From Bacteroidetes Order II. bacterium (GTDB lineage Bacteria; Bacteroidota; Rhodothermia; Rhodothermales; UBA2364), in assembly GCA_016788705.1 (NCBI GenBank), contig JAEUSQ010000007.1, positions 143,215 to 207,214 on the forward strand: a stretch of 64,000 nt of DNA, read 5' to 3'. Shown here one piece after another: positions 1 through 9,047 of this stretch. The notes beneath the pieces were generated by a model that did not search any database, was not told where the DNA came from, and was given only the letters and a program-made list of their open reading frames with translations. How positions within the stretch are numbered: position 1 is the stretch's first letter; every line of letters begins with the position of its first letter. Position numbers and translations under genes: made by a program.

Positions 1-1323
1 GGAATTGGGCGGATGAAAGCCAAAGAAGTGTATTTCCCCTTAATTCCCTTATACAAAAAACACCAGATCGGGTATATTCAGGCGAAAGCAATTTCTTTTC
101 ATCCAGAGGGCAATGATAGCGAGTCCAAACCCTTTGTGATGATTGAATATTTATATGGCGAACAGGCAGGGAAAAAAGAAAAAGTAACCTATGACTTTTT
201 GATTAATGCAACAGGTCCCAAATTGGCTTTTGACCAGACGGAAGGCTTGATTCCAGGCAAGAACAAAGCCTTCTCGGTTTGTACCTACGACCATGCTGAA
301 CATGCTTGGAACGGTCTCTACGAGTTGATTTGCCAGCTGAAAAAGGAGCGGCCAACCCGAAAAGCCAAAATCCTGATTGGTACAGGGCATCCCAAAGCGA
401 CTTGCCAGGGAGCTGCTTTTGAATATATCCTGAATGTTGAGCAGGAACTCAACCGACATGGAGTACGGGATAAGGTGGAAATTACTTGGATCTCCAATGA
501 ATATAAACTGGGTGATTTTGGGATGGATGGTATGCTGATGCGGGTGGGGAGGGAGGCCATTCCTTCGGAAGATCTCGTCGAAATGGTTTTTGAAGATAGG
601 GGAATTAAATGGATATTGGGTGCGGGCGTTTACAAAGTGGAGGATGGAAAAGCCCATTATGAAACCTTGGACGGGGCGTATAAGACCGAGGAATATGATT
701 TTGCGATGCTTATCCCTGCATTTTCAGGACATGGGTTCAAAGCCTATGACCACCAAGATCGGGACATTACCGAAAAACTTTTCCGGGGTTTTATGGTTGT
801 AGATGCCGATTATTCGCCAAAGCCTTACGAGGAATGGACGGTACAAGACTGGCCTGAAACCTATCAAAACCCAAGTTATCATAATATTTTTGCACCGGGA
901 ATTGCGTTTGCGCCCCCTCATACCATCTCCAAGCCACGGAAAAGTACCAATGGCACAGAAATTTTCCCTTCGCCGCCTCGCACAGGGATGCCTTCTGGGA
1001 TAACCGCAAAACTGGTCGCGGACAATATAATTGAGACCATCAAGGGTGGTGGGGGAAAAATGCACCATAAAGGTTCTATGGGCAACATGGGGGCGGCTTG
1101 CATTGCTTCTTCCGGCTATGGTATGATAAAAGGAAGGGGCATTAGCATTACCACTTTCCCGATTGTTCCAGATTACAAAAAGTATCCGGATTCAGGTGGC
1201 AGGGATTTAAAAAGGACCTTTGGTGCGCTTGGGTTAGCCGGGCATTGGGTAAAATTTGCCTTGCATTTCGCCTTTCTTTATAAAGCTAAACTTAAACCAT
1301 TCTGGTGGCTAATACCAGAGTAA
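1..1323 (+). CDS. Sulfide:quinone oxidoreductase-like flavoprotein, 5' truncated
   Basis: The reading frame is open from base 1 and the first ATG lies at 13, so the N-terminus with the first FAD-binding GxGxxG is probably outside the window. The visible 440 residues fit the SQR/NDH-2 flavoprotein family: a 'NATGPKL' strand, a second nucleotide-binding segment 'ILIGTGHPKATCQGAAFEY' that includes a cysteine where SQRs have one, a late 'PPRTGMPSG' segment where SQRs carry PKTGxM, and 'NMGAACIASSGYG' with a second cysteine near the C-terminus. The last 30 residues are hydrophobic and aromatic (LGLAGHWVKFALHF), consistent with the membrane-anchoring C-terminal helices of SQR. Such enzymes oxidise sulfide and pass electrons to quinone. 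A related pyridine-nucleotide disulfide oxidoreductase is the alternative. The subtype cannot be set without the N-terminus. Confidence 0.72.
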   Translation, partial: GIGRMKAKEVYFPLIPLYKKHQIGYIQAKAISFHPEGNDSESKPFVMIEYLYGEQAGKKEKVTYDFLINATGPKLAFDQTEGLIPGKNKAFSVCTYDHAEHAWNGLYELICQLKKERPTRKAKILIGTGHPKATCQGAAFEYILNVEQELNRHGVRDKVEITWISNEYKLGDFGMDGMLMRVGREAIPSEDLVEMVFEDRGIKWILGAGVYKVEDGKAHYETLDGAYKTEEYDFAMLIPAFSGHGFKAYDHQDRDITEKLFRGFMVVDADYSPKPYEEWTVQDWPETYQNPSYHNIFAPGIAFAPPHTISKPRKSTNGTEIFPSPPRTGMPSGITAKLVADNIIETIKGGGGKMHHKGSMGNMGAACIASSGYGMIKGRGISITTFPIVPDYKKYPDSGGRDLKRTFGALGLAGHWVKFALHFAFLYKAKLKPFWWLIPE

Positions 1324-1757
1324 CTCTATCCTTTTATGGCAAAAAAAATCACCCGTTTCCAAAAATTTGTGATGCATAACCCATTAATTCAATTTTTTAT
1401 GTTTTTATACCTTAATGTAAAAATATTGAGTGTGGTGGCATTTGGTCATGGTGGTACCAGAGAAGAATCATGACGTGTTAATTTGCGGAAATATTCGCTT
1501 TTATTGAAGGGCCGCCTACACGAGATGGGTGGCCTTTCCTTTTTCGTTAATGGTACACCGGATGTTAATCAACACTGTTTAATACAAGATTGGGTATGTT
1601 TTCTCTAATAGTTGAATAGGCGAAAGGTACTTCCTAACATAGGTCGCACGTTCAATCTGGAAGATCTTGTTAAGAATACTGTAAAGTATGTGTGTAAGAT
1701 CGTTTCCGCTTGTAGGGATCGGTTAATTTGTCCCCCAATACACCAAACCAGTTTGCT
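1324..1757. other. Intergenic region without a convincing gene
   Basis: About 430 bases between the flavoprotein and uvrA. It holds a hairpin terminator candidate near 1507-1544. The rest is AT-rich with only short open frames antisense to the start of uvrA. The uvrA promoter is expected in 1550-1740, but no strong consensus was found. Confidence 0.5.
1507..1544 (+). terminator. Possible intrinsic terminator
   Basis: AAGGgCCGCC at 1507-1516 pairs with GGTGGCCTT at 1528-1536 (one bulged G, one G-T pair) around an 11-base loop. A T-rich run TCCTTTTT follows. It lies about 180 bases after the flavoprotein stop, so it may end that transcript. Confidence 0.5.
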
Positions 1758-4688
1758 ATGGAAGAAACCATCGTGATACGGGGCGCCCGCGAGCACAACC
1801 TGAAAAACATAGACTTAGACATTCCCAGAAATCGCTTGGTTGTGGTAACGGGTCTGAGCGGTTCTGGTAAATCGTCTCTGGCCTTTGATACCATCTATGC
1901 AGAAGGACAGCGTCGGTACATGGAGTCGTTGAGTGCGTATGCACGCCAGTTTTTGGGGATGATGGAGCGTCCGGATGTAGATTTTATAGATGGATTGTCG
2001 CCCGTTATTGCGATTGATCAAAAAACGGTAGGCCGCAATCCGCGTTCTACCGTAGGAACCGTTACCGAAATTTATGACTTTTTGCGCCTGCTTTTTGCCC
2101 GCAGCGCCGATGCGTATTCCTACCTATCGGGCCGCCCGATGCGGAAACAATCCGACGATGAAATCATAGAGGCGATATGTGGGTTGCCGGAGGGTACGCG
2201 GTTGTTCCTTTTAGCACCAGTGGTTCGTGGTCGGAAGGGGCATTACCGCGAATTGTTTGAACAGGTGGCCAGACAAGGGTATGAGCGGGTGCGGGTAGAT
2301 GGGGAAATTCGGGAGTTAGAACCAGAAATGCGGGTGGATCGTTACAAAATCCACGACATTGAGGTGGTGATAGACCGGCTTGTAGCGATGCCCGAAATAC
2401 GTCCGAGGGTGAGTCAAGGGGTGACGAAGGCTTTAGAAATGGGTCAGGATACCCTCATTGTTGCTTTGGTGGAAGGGCCGGATATGGTGATGAGTCGGAA
2501 CCTGACGTGTCCGGAGGATAACCTAAGCTACGACGATCCATCCCCCCATCTCTTTTCGTTTAATACGCCTTATGGCGCCTGCCCTACCTGCAATGGTTTA
2601 GGCAATAAATTGGAATTGGAACCTACCCTGCTAATCCCAGACCGCACGAAGAGTATTGCCGAAGGTGGTCTAGCCCCTCTGGGGAAGCCACGCGAAATGT
2701 TTGCTTTTTCGCAGTTGGAAGCGGTAGCTAAAAAATATGCATTCACGTTTCAAACCCCCATCGAAAAACTTACATCGAGGCAATATGAAGTACTCATGGA
2801 AGGTGCTGGGGAAGAAGTGTTTGATATTTTGTATAAACACAAAGACCGTGCAGTAACATATCAGCATCGCTGGGCTGGGCTTTTACAATATGTGTGGAAT
2901 TTCTACGAGAATACTTCCTCGAACGAAATCCGGAAGTGGGCCGAGTCTTTTCTCCGTCTCCAGTCTTGCCCCGACTGTAAAGGTGGACGCCTAAAGCCGG
3001 AGAGCCTGTCGTATAAAGTGGGGCCTTACAGCATTGCACAGCTCGTTCAGATGGATTTGTACCAGCTTCGGGGCGCGCTGGGGGGGCTTACTTTTACGGG
3101 AAATAAAGCTGCAATTGCCCAACCGATATTGAAAGAAATTAATGATCGGTTAGATTTCCTGCTGAATGTTGGCTTGCACTACCTTAGCTTAGACCGGGCT
3201 GCCAGAAGTTTATCTGGGGGCGAAAGCCAACGCATCCGGCTTGCCACCCAAATCGGAACACAACTTGTTGGGGTTTTGTATGTATTAGACGAGCCAAGCA
3301 TCGGACTTCATCCCCGTGATAATGTCCGGTTGATTCAGTCCTTAGAAAACCTACGGGACTTAGGCAATTCTGTTTTGGTGGTGGAACATGACCGCGAGAT
3401 GATTGAGGCCGCCGATTTTGTGGTGGATTTGGGGCCTGCTGCTGGAGAACATGGGGGCGAAGTGATGGCTGCTGGTAGCCCGAAACAATACGCGGAAGCA
3501 TCTTCTGGTATTCAGAGCCTAACAGCGGCGTATTTGTCGGATCGCCGTTACATCCCCATACGTCGGGAACGGCGTACCGGAAACGGGAAATACCTCGAAC
3601 TCGTTGGGGCACGCGGCAATAATCTGAAAGGAGATACTCTTCGGATTCCATTGGGGATGTTTGTGTGTGTAACAGGCGTTTCCGGTTCAGGTAAATCAAG
3701 CCTTGTCAATCATACCCTATATCCTCTGTTGGTCAATCATTTCCATCACGGGCAACGGAGTCCTTTGCCTTATGACGCCTTACTGGGCTTGGCGCATTTA
3801 GACAAGGTGATAGACATGGATCAATCACCCATTGGCCGTACACCTCGTTCAAATCCTGCTACCTATACGGGTCTTTTTACACACATCCGCGATCTTTTTG
3901 CAAATGCACCAGAATCTAAGATTCGCGGGTATAAACCGGGGCGCTTTTCGTTTAATGTGAAAGGAGGGCGTTGCGAAACATGTACGGGGGCGGGGATCAA
4001 AAAATTAGAAATGAACTTTTTGCCTGACGTATATGTGGAGTGCGAAACGTGTAAGGGGAAGCGATATAATCAAGAAACGTTGGAGGTTAAGTATAAAGGA
4101 AAAACCATCGCAGATGTATTGGATATGACTGTAGAGGAGGCGTTAACCTATTTTGAAGCGGTTCCGAATATTCGTAAAAAGGTACAAACACTTGCTGCGG
4201 TAGGATTGGGATACATTCGTTTGGGACAACAAGCCACCACTCTATCTGGTGGAGAAGCCCAACGGATAAAACTAGCAACCGAATTGTCGCGTCCGGCAAC
4301 AGGGAAAACCTTGTATATTTTGGATGAGCCTACAACCGGGCTTCACTTCGAAGACATTCGTCACTTATTACATGTTTTACACGCCCTTGTTGAAAAAGGC
4401 AATTCCGTTTTGGTTATCGAGCACAATATGGATGTGGTTAAAACAGCCGATTGGGTGATTGATCTTGGGCCTGATGGTGGAGCAGGAGGAGGGCAGATTT
4501 TGTGTACTGGCACGCCCGATGATGTATCGAGGCATGAGACATCTGTGACGGGCAAGTTTTTAAAGGCCGAGTTGGACCGGGCACATTATGAAGACGAGGC
4601 ATTTACCTTAGACCTTGAAGACCTTCGGGTGGAATCGGAGGAGACTTTGGAAAGCGAAGACCGCGAGGATGAACTGGAAAGGGTGTGA
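1758..4688 (+). CDS. uvrA: Excinuclease ABC subunit A (UvrA)
   Basis: UvrA is the damage-sensing ATPase of nucleotide excision repair; it loads UvrB at lesions. The 976-residue protein starting at ATG 1758 begins METIVIRG-like and continues into the family hallmark GAREHNLKNIDLDIPR; a TTG ten codons upstream is a less likely start. It carries two ABC modules: Walker A GLSGSGKSSLAF and GVSGSGKSSLVN, signatures LSGGESQRIRLA and LSGGEAQRIKLA, and Walker B VLDEPSIGLHP and ILDEPTTGLHF. Zinc ligands are visible as CPDC, CETC and CETC. In the first zinc finger the leading pair reads CPED instead of CPxC, so only the second pair (CPTC) is kept, which I recall as common in Bacteroidota-type UvrA. The acidic C-terminal tail (ESEETLESEDRED) is lineage-specific. 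Confidence 0.97.
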   Translation: MEETIVIRGAREHNLKNIDLDIPRNRLVVVTGLSGSGKSSLAFDTIYAEGQRRYMESLSAYARQFLGMMERPDVDFIDGLSPVIAIDQKTVGRNPRSTVGTVTEIYDFLRLLFARSADAYSYLSGRPMRKQSDDEIIEAICGLPEGTRLFLLAPVVRGRKGHYRELFEQVARQGYERVRVDGEIRELEPEMRVDRYKIHDIEVVIDRLVAMPEIRPRVSQGVTKALEMGQDTLIVALVEGPDMVMSRNLTCPEDNLSYDDPSPHLFSFNTPYGACPTCNGLGNKLELEPTLLIPDRTKSIAEGGLAPLGKPREMFAFSQLEAVAKKYAFTFQTPIEKLTSRQYEVLMEGAGEEVFDILYKHKDRAVTYQHRWAGLLQYVWNFYENTSSNEIRKWAESFLRLQSCPDCKGGRLKPESLSYKVGPYSIAQLVQMDLYQLRGALGGLTFTGNKAAIAQPILKEINDRLDFLLNVGLHYLSLDRAARSLSGGESQRIRLATQIGTQLVGVLYVLDEPSIGLHPRDNVRLIQSLENLRDLGNSVLVVEHDREMIEAADFVVDLGPAAGEHGGEVMAAGSPKQYAEASSGIQSLTAAYLSDRRYIPIRRERRTGNGKYLELVGARGNNLKGDTLRIPLGMFVCVTGVSGSGKSSLVNHTLYPLLVNHFHHGQRSPLPYDALLGLAHLDKVIDMDQSPIGRTPRSNPATYTGLFTHIRDLFANAPESKIRGYKPGRFSFNVKGGRCETCTGAGIKKLEMNFLPDVYVECETCKGKRYNQETLEVKYKGKTIADVLDMTVEEALTYFEAVPNIRKKVQTLAAVGLGYIRLGQQATTLSGGEAQRIKLATELSRPATGKTLYILDEPTTGLHFEDIRHLLHVLHALVEKGNSVLVIEHNMDVVKTADWVIDLGPDGGAGGGQILCTGTPDDVSRHETSVTGKFLKAELDRAHYEDEAFTLDLEDLRVESEETLESEDREDELERV

Positions 4689-4794
4689 CCGTTTACGGGT
4701 TGCAAATACAGCACATGGAAGTGGTGACACTGTGCGTGCCTTCTGTGGGACATTGGCCTCAACATAGGATCAAGCCAATAGGCTGAAATACGCA

Positions 4795-6777
4795 TCATGA
4801 AATATGCTTCCTCTGTTTGGCGAATTCCTCAAAGAAGACCAATGCATCAGGATTTCGCATGGCGCCCTTATTGGCCGCTTTGTCAGTGGGTAGGCCCATG
4901 AGTATTTTTTTTACCGGTGCTTCCATTTTTTTTCCGCTGATGGTATAAGGCACTTCTGGAATCAAGAGGATGGCATCCGGAACATGACGCGGAGAATACA
5001 TGCTGCGTATGGTCTGAATAATGGCTGTTTGGAGCGCCTCATTGAGTTCTGCACCTGTTCTAAGCTGAACAAAAAGGGGCATAAAGTGTGTACCATCCTT
5101 CTGTTCAAGGTTAACAATCAGACTGTCCTGAATGTCCGCAATTTGGTATAGCGCCCGATAAATCTCTGCTGTTCCGATACGCACCCCATTCCGGTTCAGC
5201 GTGGCGTCCGATCGGCCCCAAATCAGCAGGGTATTTCGGTCGGTGAGGGTAAGCCAATCACCGTGTCGCCAGACCTTACCTCCATAATGGGTAAAATAGC
5301 TATCCAAATAGTTCGTTTTATGGGGGTCGTTCCAAAAATAGATGGGCATAGAAGGCATTGGTTCGCTAAGCACCATTTCACCCACTTCGTTTATTACGGC
5401 GTTTCCCCATTCATCGAAGGCATAAACGGCTGCTCCCAATGATCGCCGTTGGATTTCTCCTTCATAGACAGGCTCGGTGGGTACGCCTCCCACAAATGCG
5501 GTGCATACATCCGTTCCGCCACTCATTGAACAGAACCATACGCGATCCTTTACATGTTCGTAAATCCACTGAAAGCCTTCTGGAGGCAAGGGAGCGCCCG
5601 TAGAACTGATCGAACGCAATTTGGATACATTGAACTGTTTTTTGGGCGTGATGCCAGCCTTGCGACACGCCAAGATGTAAGGGGCACTGGTTCCAAAGTG
5701 TGTAATGTCAGCTTCTTCTGCCAGTTGCCATAGGGCATTCAGGTTGGGATAATTTGGACTACCATCGTATAGGACTACGGTTGCGCCGACCAATAAAGAT
5801 GCCTGAACAAAATTCCACATCATCCAGCCCGTTGTCGAAAACCAGAAGAACCTTTCTCCTCTATGAACGTCATTGTGAAAACTGAGGTACTTAAGGTGTT
5901 CCAGCAAAACACCACCTTGTGAATGGGTAATGGCCTTCGGTGTACCCGTGGTCCCCGATGAGTATAAGACCCAGATTGGATGGGCAAAAGGGACGGCTTC
6001 GAACCTAAGTTTTGGCCTATCTGGTTCCATAAGAATGGAATGCCAAGTAGTTGTTTTTACTGAAAAAACCGTCTTGTGTGGAAGGCTCTCCGCTTCCACA
6101 ATGATCATTGTCGTAATGGTAGGTATTCCCGTCAGTATGGCTTGGATTTCGGCTGTTCGCTCATATGTTTTACCATTATAGGTGTAGCCATTCGCGGCAA
6201 TAAAGGCTTTTGGCGTAATTTGTTGGAACCGCTCGGTTACACTGTCAAGGCCAAAATCGGGGGAGCAACTCGACCAAACGGCCCCCAGCGCACAAGTGGC
6301 CAGAAACCCAATGGTGGCTTCCGGAATATTGGGCAAATAAGCAACTACACGGTCTCCGATTCCCACGCCTTCTGCTTTTAGGTAGGCCGCCATTTTTGCA
6401 ACCTTTTCCCGAAGCGATGCCCATGAAATGGCTTCGATTGGTTTGGATTCCGATTTAAAAAGAATAGCCGGATACAAAGACGTCTCGTTCCGAAAAATAT
6501 GTTCCGCATAGTTTAAGGTAGCGCCTTCAAACCAGCGAACTGCAGGCATGGCATCCCCAGAACGGATGGTTTTGTAGGGCGTATGGGCCATGATTTCAAA
6601 ATAAGCCCAAATAGAAGCCCAAAAATCATCTATGTTCGACACCGACCATGCCCAGAGTGCATCATACGAAGCAAATGTTTGCCCAGTACGTTCCGCCAGC
6701 CATTGTAGATACGTTGAGAGATTGGCTTGTTCAAGGTCTTCTTTTGTGGGTTGCCAAAGTATTGTAGGAGTGTTCAT
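4795..6777 (-). CDS. Acetoacetyl-CoA synthetase (acetoacetate-CoA ligase)
   Basis: This 660-residue ANL-superfamily enzyme activates acetoacetate to acetoacetyl-CoA with ATP, feeding ketone-body carbon or polyhydroxyalkanoate/sterol-type metabolism in the cytoplasm. The N-terminus (TILWQPTKEDLEQANLSTYL) and the block WFEGATLNYAEHIFR are typical of acetoacetyl-CoA synthetases and distinguish them from ordinary acetyl-CoA synthetase. The AMP-binding P-loop YSSGTTGTPKAITHSQGG is intact, followed by WFSTTGWMMWNF and SSTGAPLPPEGF. The A10 lysine lies in PYTISGKKMEAPVKKIL near the C-terminus. Length matches the family. It stands alone, convergent with uvrA and divergent from the DUF2911 gene. Related short-chain acyl substrates are possible. 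Confidence 0.92.
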   Translation of the reverse strand: MNTPTILWQPTKEDLEQANLSTYLQWLAERTGQTFASYDALWAWSVSNIDDFWASIWAYFEIMAHTPYKTIRSGDAMPAVRWFEGATLNYAEHIFRNETSLYPAILFKSESKPIEAISWASLREKVAKMAAYLKAEGVGIGDRVVAYLPNIPEATIGFLATCALGAVWSSCSPDFGLDSVTERFQQITPKAFIAANGYTYNGKTYERTAEIQAILTGIPTITTMIIVEAESLPHKTVFSVKTTTWHSILMEPDRPKLRFEAVPFAHPIWVLYSSGTTGTPKAITHSQGGVLLEHLKYLSFHNDVHRGERFFWFSTTGWMMWNFVQASLLVGATVVLYDGSPNYPNLNALWQLAEEADITHFGTSAPYILACRKAGITPKKQFNVSKLRSISSTGAPLPPEGFQWIYEHVKDRVWFCSMSGGTDVCTAFVGGVPTEPVYEGEIQRRSLGAAVYAFDEWGNAVINEVGEMVLSEPMPSMPIYFWNDPHKTNYLDSYFTHYGGKVWRHGDWLTLTDRNTLLIWGRSDATLNRNGVRIGTAEIYRALYQIADIQDSLIVNLEQKDGTHFMPLFVQLRTGAELNEALQTAIIQTIRSMYSPRHVPDAILLIPEVPYTISGKKMEAPVKKILMGLPTDKAANKGAMRNPDALVFFEEFAKQRKHIS

Positions 6778-6995
6778 CGGGCAGAGACGGTTTTTTTAAA
6801 AGATTAAAAAAAGTACGGGATATTTAAGATGCCAGAATATTTTTACCGAATTTTGGTAGATGCGGGAATGGGCAGACACAAGATAAGATAATTGCCTTCT
6901 TTATTTGATAGGGTAAAAAGGACACAACCTATCGGAACAAAAACCTTCTATGGGGCATTTTAGCACCATTCTTAACCCAAACAAATTTAATTCAA

Positions 6996-7541
6996 ATGAA
7001 AAAAAATACCCGTATCGCATTGTTTTTTGTGGTGAGCGCTTTTTTTGCCCTACCGACTCAAGCGCAAAACTTCCCTAAGTTAGATGGTAGTCCGGCAGAT
7101 ATAGCCTACTTGCGAGAAGACCGTAATGCCCCACCTATTGCGAAAATTATTTATTCGCGTCCTCAGAAAAAGGGTCGGGAGATTTTTGGAAAGTTAGAGG
7201 CTTTTGGAAAGGTCTGGCGGGTTGGTGCAAACGAAGCCACTGAAATCCGCTTTTACAAAGACGTAACCATTGGCGGAAAAGCCGTGAAGGCGGGCACTTA
7301 TTCGGTCTATGCCATCCCTTTCGAGGATAAATGGACCATGGTGCTAAATACTGATACCGATGTATGGGGAGCTTATAGCTACAAGCAAGAAAAAGATGTA
7401 GTTCGGTTTGATGTCCCCGTCGCGAAATTAGAAAAAGAACAGGAATCACTCGCCATCATTTTTACCGAACCGATCAATGGGGCCAGTAAAATGATCATTG
7501 GCTGGGATATGACGAAGGTAGAAATTCCGATTCAGTTCTAA
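6996..7541 (+). CDS. Exported DUF2911 protein
   Basis: A 181-residue protein with a clear Sec signal peptide (lysines, then ALFFVVSAFFALPTQAQ). The mature part carries the DUF2911 pattern: IIYSRPQKKGREIFG, GKVWRVGANEATEI, GGKAVKAGTYSVYAIP and WTMVLNT. DUF2911 proteins are widespread in the Bacteroidota and relatives, where they are exported beta-rich proteins of unknown biochemical role. The ATG is preceded by an A-rich leader rather than a strong Shine-Dalgarno, as is usual in this group. It is monocistronic: divergent from the acetoacetyl-CoA synthetase and followed by a strong terminator. No catalytic motif is evident. Confidence 0.85.
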   Translation: MKKNTRIALFFVVSAFFALPTQAQNFPKLDGSPADIAYLREDRNAPPIAKIIYSRPQKKGREIFGKLEAFGKVWRVGANEATEIRFYKDVTIGGKAVKAGTYSVYAIPFEDKWTMVLNTDTDVWGAYSYKQEKDVVRFDVPVAKLEKEQESLAIIFTEPINGASKMIIGWDMTKVEIPIQF

Positions 7542-7559
7542 CTTTTGCATCAAGCGTTG

Positions 7560-7624
7560 AGCCTTTTGTCTGAGAGCCTCGGTTCGTTGCAAACGAGCCT
7601 TTTCAAACGACAAAAGGCTTTTTT
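7560..7624 (+). terminator. Nested-hairpin intrinsic terminator
   Basis: AGCCTTTTGTC at 7560-7570 pairs perfectly with GACAAAAGGCT at 7609-7619, followed by TTTTT. Inside the 38-base loop sits a second hairpin, GGTTCGTT-GCA-AACGAGCC (7581-7599, one G-T pair), giving a two-tier stem. It ends the DUF2911 transcript. Confidence 0.8.
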
Positions 7625-7773
7625 ATGCACCTACCGGAAAAATATTTGTGCAGGGTGGTGGGCTTAATAACACTTCCGTTTCTACACATAAAAGCCAAAA
7701 GAAAGCAAAAAATCAATTGCGCATTTTGCGCATTTTGTCTTTCTGGTAGCGCCTACAACGGATAGAGATACGC

Positions 7774-8208
7774 ATGAAACCAATGAATATAGAAACACCC
7801 AAACTCACATTTTTTACCCTGCACCGTGGGTTTCGCGGACATGCCCAAGACGGCGATGCTCTACAGGCGCGGTTTGTCTTTTCTGGATTTACTGGACTAG
7901 AACGCATTTTACGCCATATGGGACTGGTCTTGGAGGAAATACCCCCTTCGTTTCTGCGCCCTGTTCCAAATAAATCCTATACTTTTGACGAAATGAAGGC
8001 ATTTAAAAGTGAAATCGCTGCTTTTCCTGGATATGCCCAGCCGGGCCATGTGGTACTCAGTGGGCAACCCGCCTTTATTTGGGTCTTTGCCGGATACCTT
8101 GAAATTTCGGTCTCTGGTAGTGCCGATGGTAACTTATATGAGGTTTCAGATGAGGACTATAAACGGTGTGCGTTGATTGAAGAGGGCTGGACTCAGTCTG
8201 GTTTGTGA
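7774..8208 (+). CDS. Hypothetical protein, 144 residues
   Basis: I do not recognise this protein. It has no signal peptide or transmembrane segment and looks like a small soluble alpha/beta protein. Notable features are an aromatic N-terminal region (LTFFTLHRGFRGHAQDGD), a central FSGFTGLERILRHMGL helix and a glycine-rich second half ending in DEDYKRCALIEEGW. ATG 7774 is preceded by GGATAGAGA, a fair ribosome-binding site; a second in-frame ATG lies three codons later. The gene is about 150 bases upstream of hpt on the same strand and could share its transcript, which does not define a function. Coding potential is supported by length and by codon use like its neighbours. Confidence 0.65.
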   Translation: MKPMNIETPKLTFFTLHRGFRGHAQDGDALQARFVFSGFTGLERILRHMGLVLEEIPPSFLRPVPNKSYTFDEMKAFKSEIAAFPGYAQPGHVVLSGQPAFIWVFAGYLEISVSGSADGNLYEVSDEDYKRCALIEEGWTQSGL

Positions 8209-8356
8209 GTTTATTTGATCATAAATAGTAATATTGAATAGGGAAAACAAAAATATTTACGTTGTTGGTTTGACTTCAAGATGGTTTCGCTTTTTTCAGA
8301 TCGGGGGGATGACGTACTTTCCTGATTACATTCCGACCACAAAACCAATCCTAATT

Positions 8357-8926
8357 ATGCACTTTGCCCCTTCCGAGACGCCCGAAATCGTGTATTGCCG
8401 GGACGAACGATTCCGTATGATGATTCCGAACGAAGCGCTTCAGGCACGTATCACAGAAATAGGGTCCGCTATCAACGAAGAGTATGACGGCAAAAACCCT
8501 ATTTTTATCGGGTTATTAAATGGTTCCTTTATTTTTATGGCCGACTTGATCCGGAACGTGACGATAGATTGCGAGATGGATTTTATTAAATTATCCTCCT
8601 ATGGAGCGGAAAAAATTTCCAGCGGACAGGTGACGGAGAAGAAAGGGTTAGATGCCAAGATCGCTGGCCGACATGTGATCGTGGTGGAAGACATTGTGGA
8701 TACAGGGCTTTCGATGCGGTATATCCTTGAACAAATGGCGCACCACCACCCTGCCTCTGTAAAAGTCGTAACGCTGTTACACAAACCAGATGCCACCCGC
8801 GAAAAGGTTCAGTTGGATTGGGTGGGCTTCCCCATCGAAAATAAATTTGTTTTGGGATACGGCTTAGATTACGGCCAATTAGGGCGAAACCTTGCCGCTA
8901 TTTATGTGTTAGACGAGGCCAATTAA
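8357..8926 (+). CDS. hpt: Hypoxanthine phosphoribosyltransferase
   Basis: Purine salvage enzyme that joins hypoxanthine (and usually guanine) to PRPP to give IMP/GMP in the cytoplasm. The type I phosphoribosyltransferase PRPP loop is clear: VVEDIVDTGLSMRYILEQM. It is preceded by the family strand FIGLLNGSFIFMADLIRN and followed by VTLLHKPDATRE and VGFPIENKFVLGYGLDY. From ATG 8357 the product is 189 residues, the usual size of bacterial Hpt. The frame is open further upstream, with starts at 8309 (ATG directly after a G run) and TTG 8234. Those extensions add sequence unlike Hpt, so I chose 8357. A strong hairpin terminator follows the stop. Confidence 0.93.
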   Translation: MHFAPSETPEIVYCRDERFRMMIPNEALQARITEIGSAINEEYDGKNPIFIGLLNGSFIFMADLIRNVTIDCEMDFIKLSSYGAEKISSGQVTEKKGLDAKIAGRHVIVVEDIVDTGLSMRYILEQMAHHHPASVKVVTLLHKPDATREKVQLDWVGFPIENKFVLGYGLDYGQLGRNLAAIYVLDEAN

Positions 8927-8940
8927 GGGTTTGAAACGAA

Positions 8941-8970
8941 CAAAAGCCGGAAAATACGCCGGCTTTTGTC
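8941..8970 (+). terminator. Intrinsic terminator after hpt
   Basis: CAAAAGCCGG (8941-8950) and CCGGCTTTTG (8959-8968) form a perfect 10-bp stem with an 8-base loop. The flanking A and T runs let it work in both directions, so it may also end the minus-strand peptidase gene. Confidence 0.8.
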
Positions 8971-9047
8971 TTTATGTTTTTTTTGCCGCAGATCGTTTCA
9001 TGTCTTCGTGGTGCGTTTACCACTACGCGCTTTTGCCGAAAAGTGCA

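Noticed and set aside
724..1068. Minus-strand open frames within the flavoprotein gene
   Set aside because: They are shadows of the real coding frame with no start signal or family pattern.
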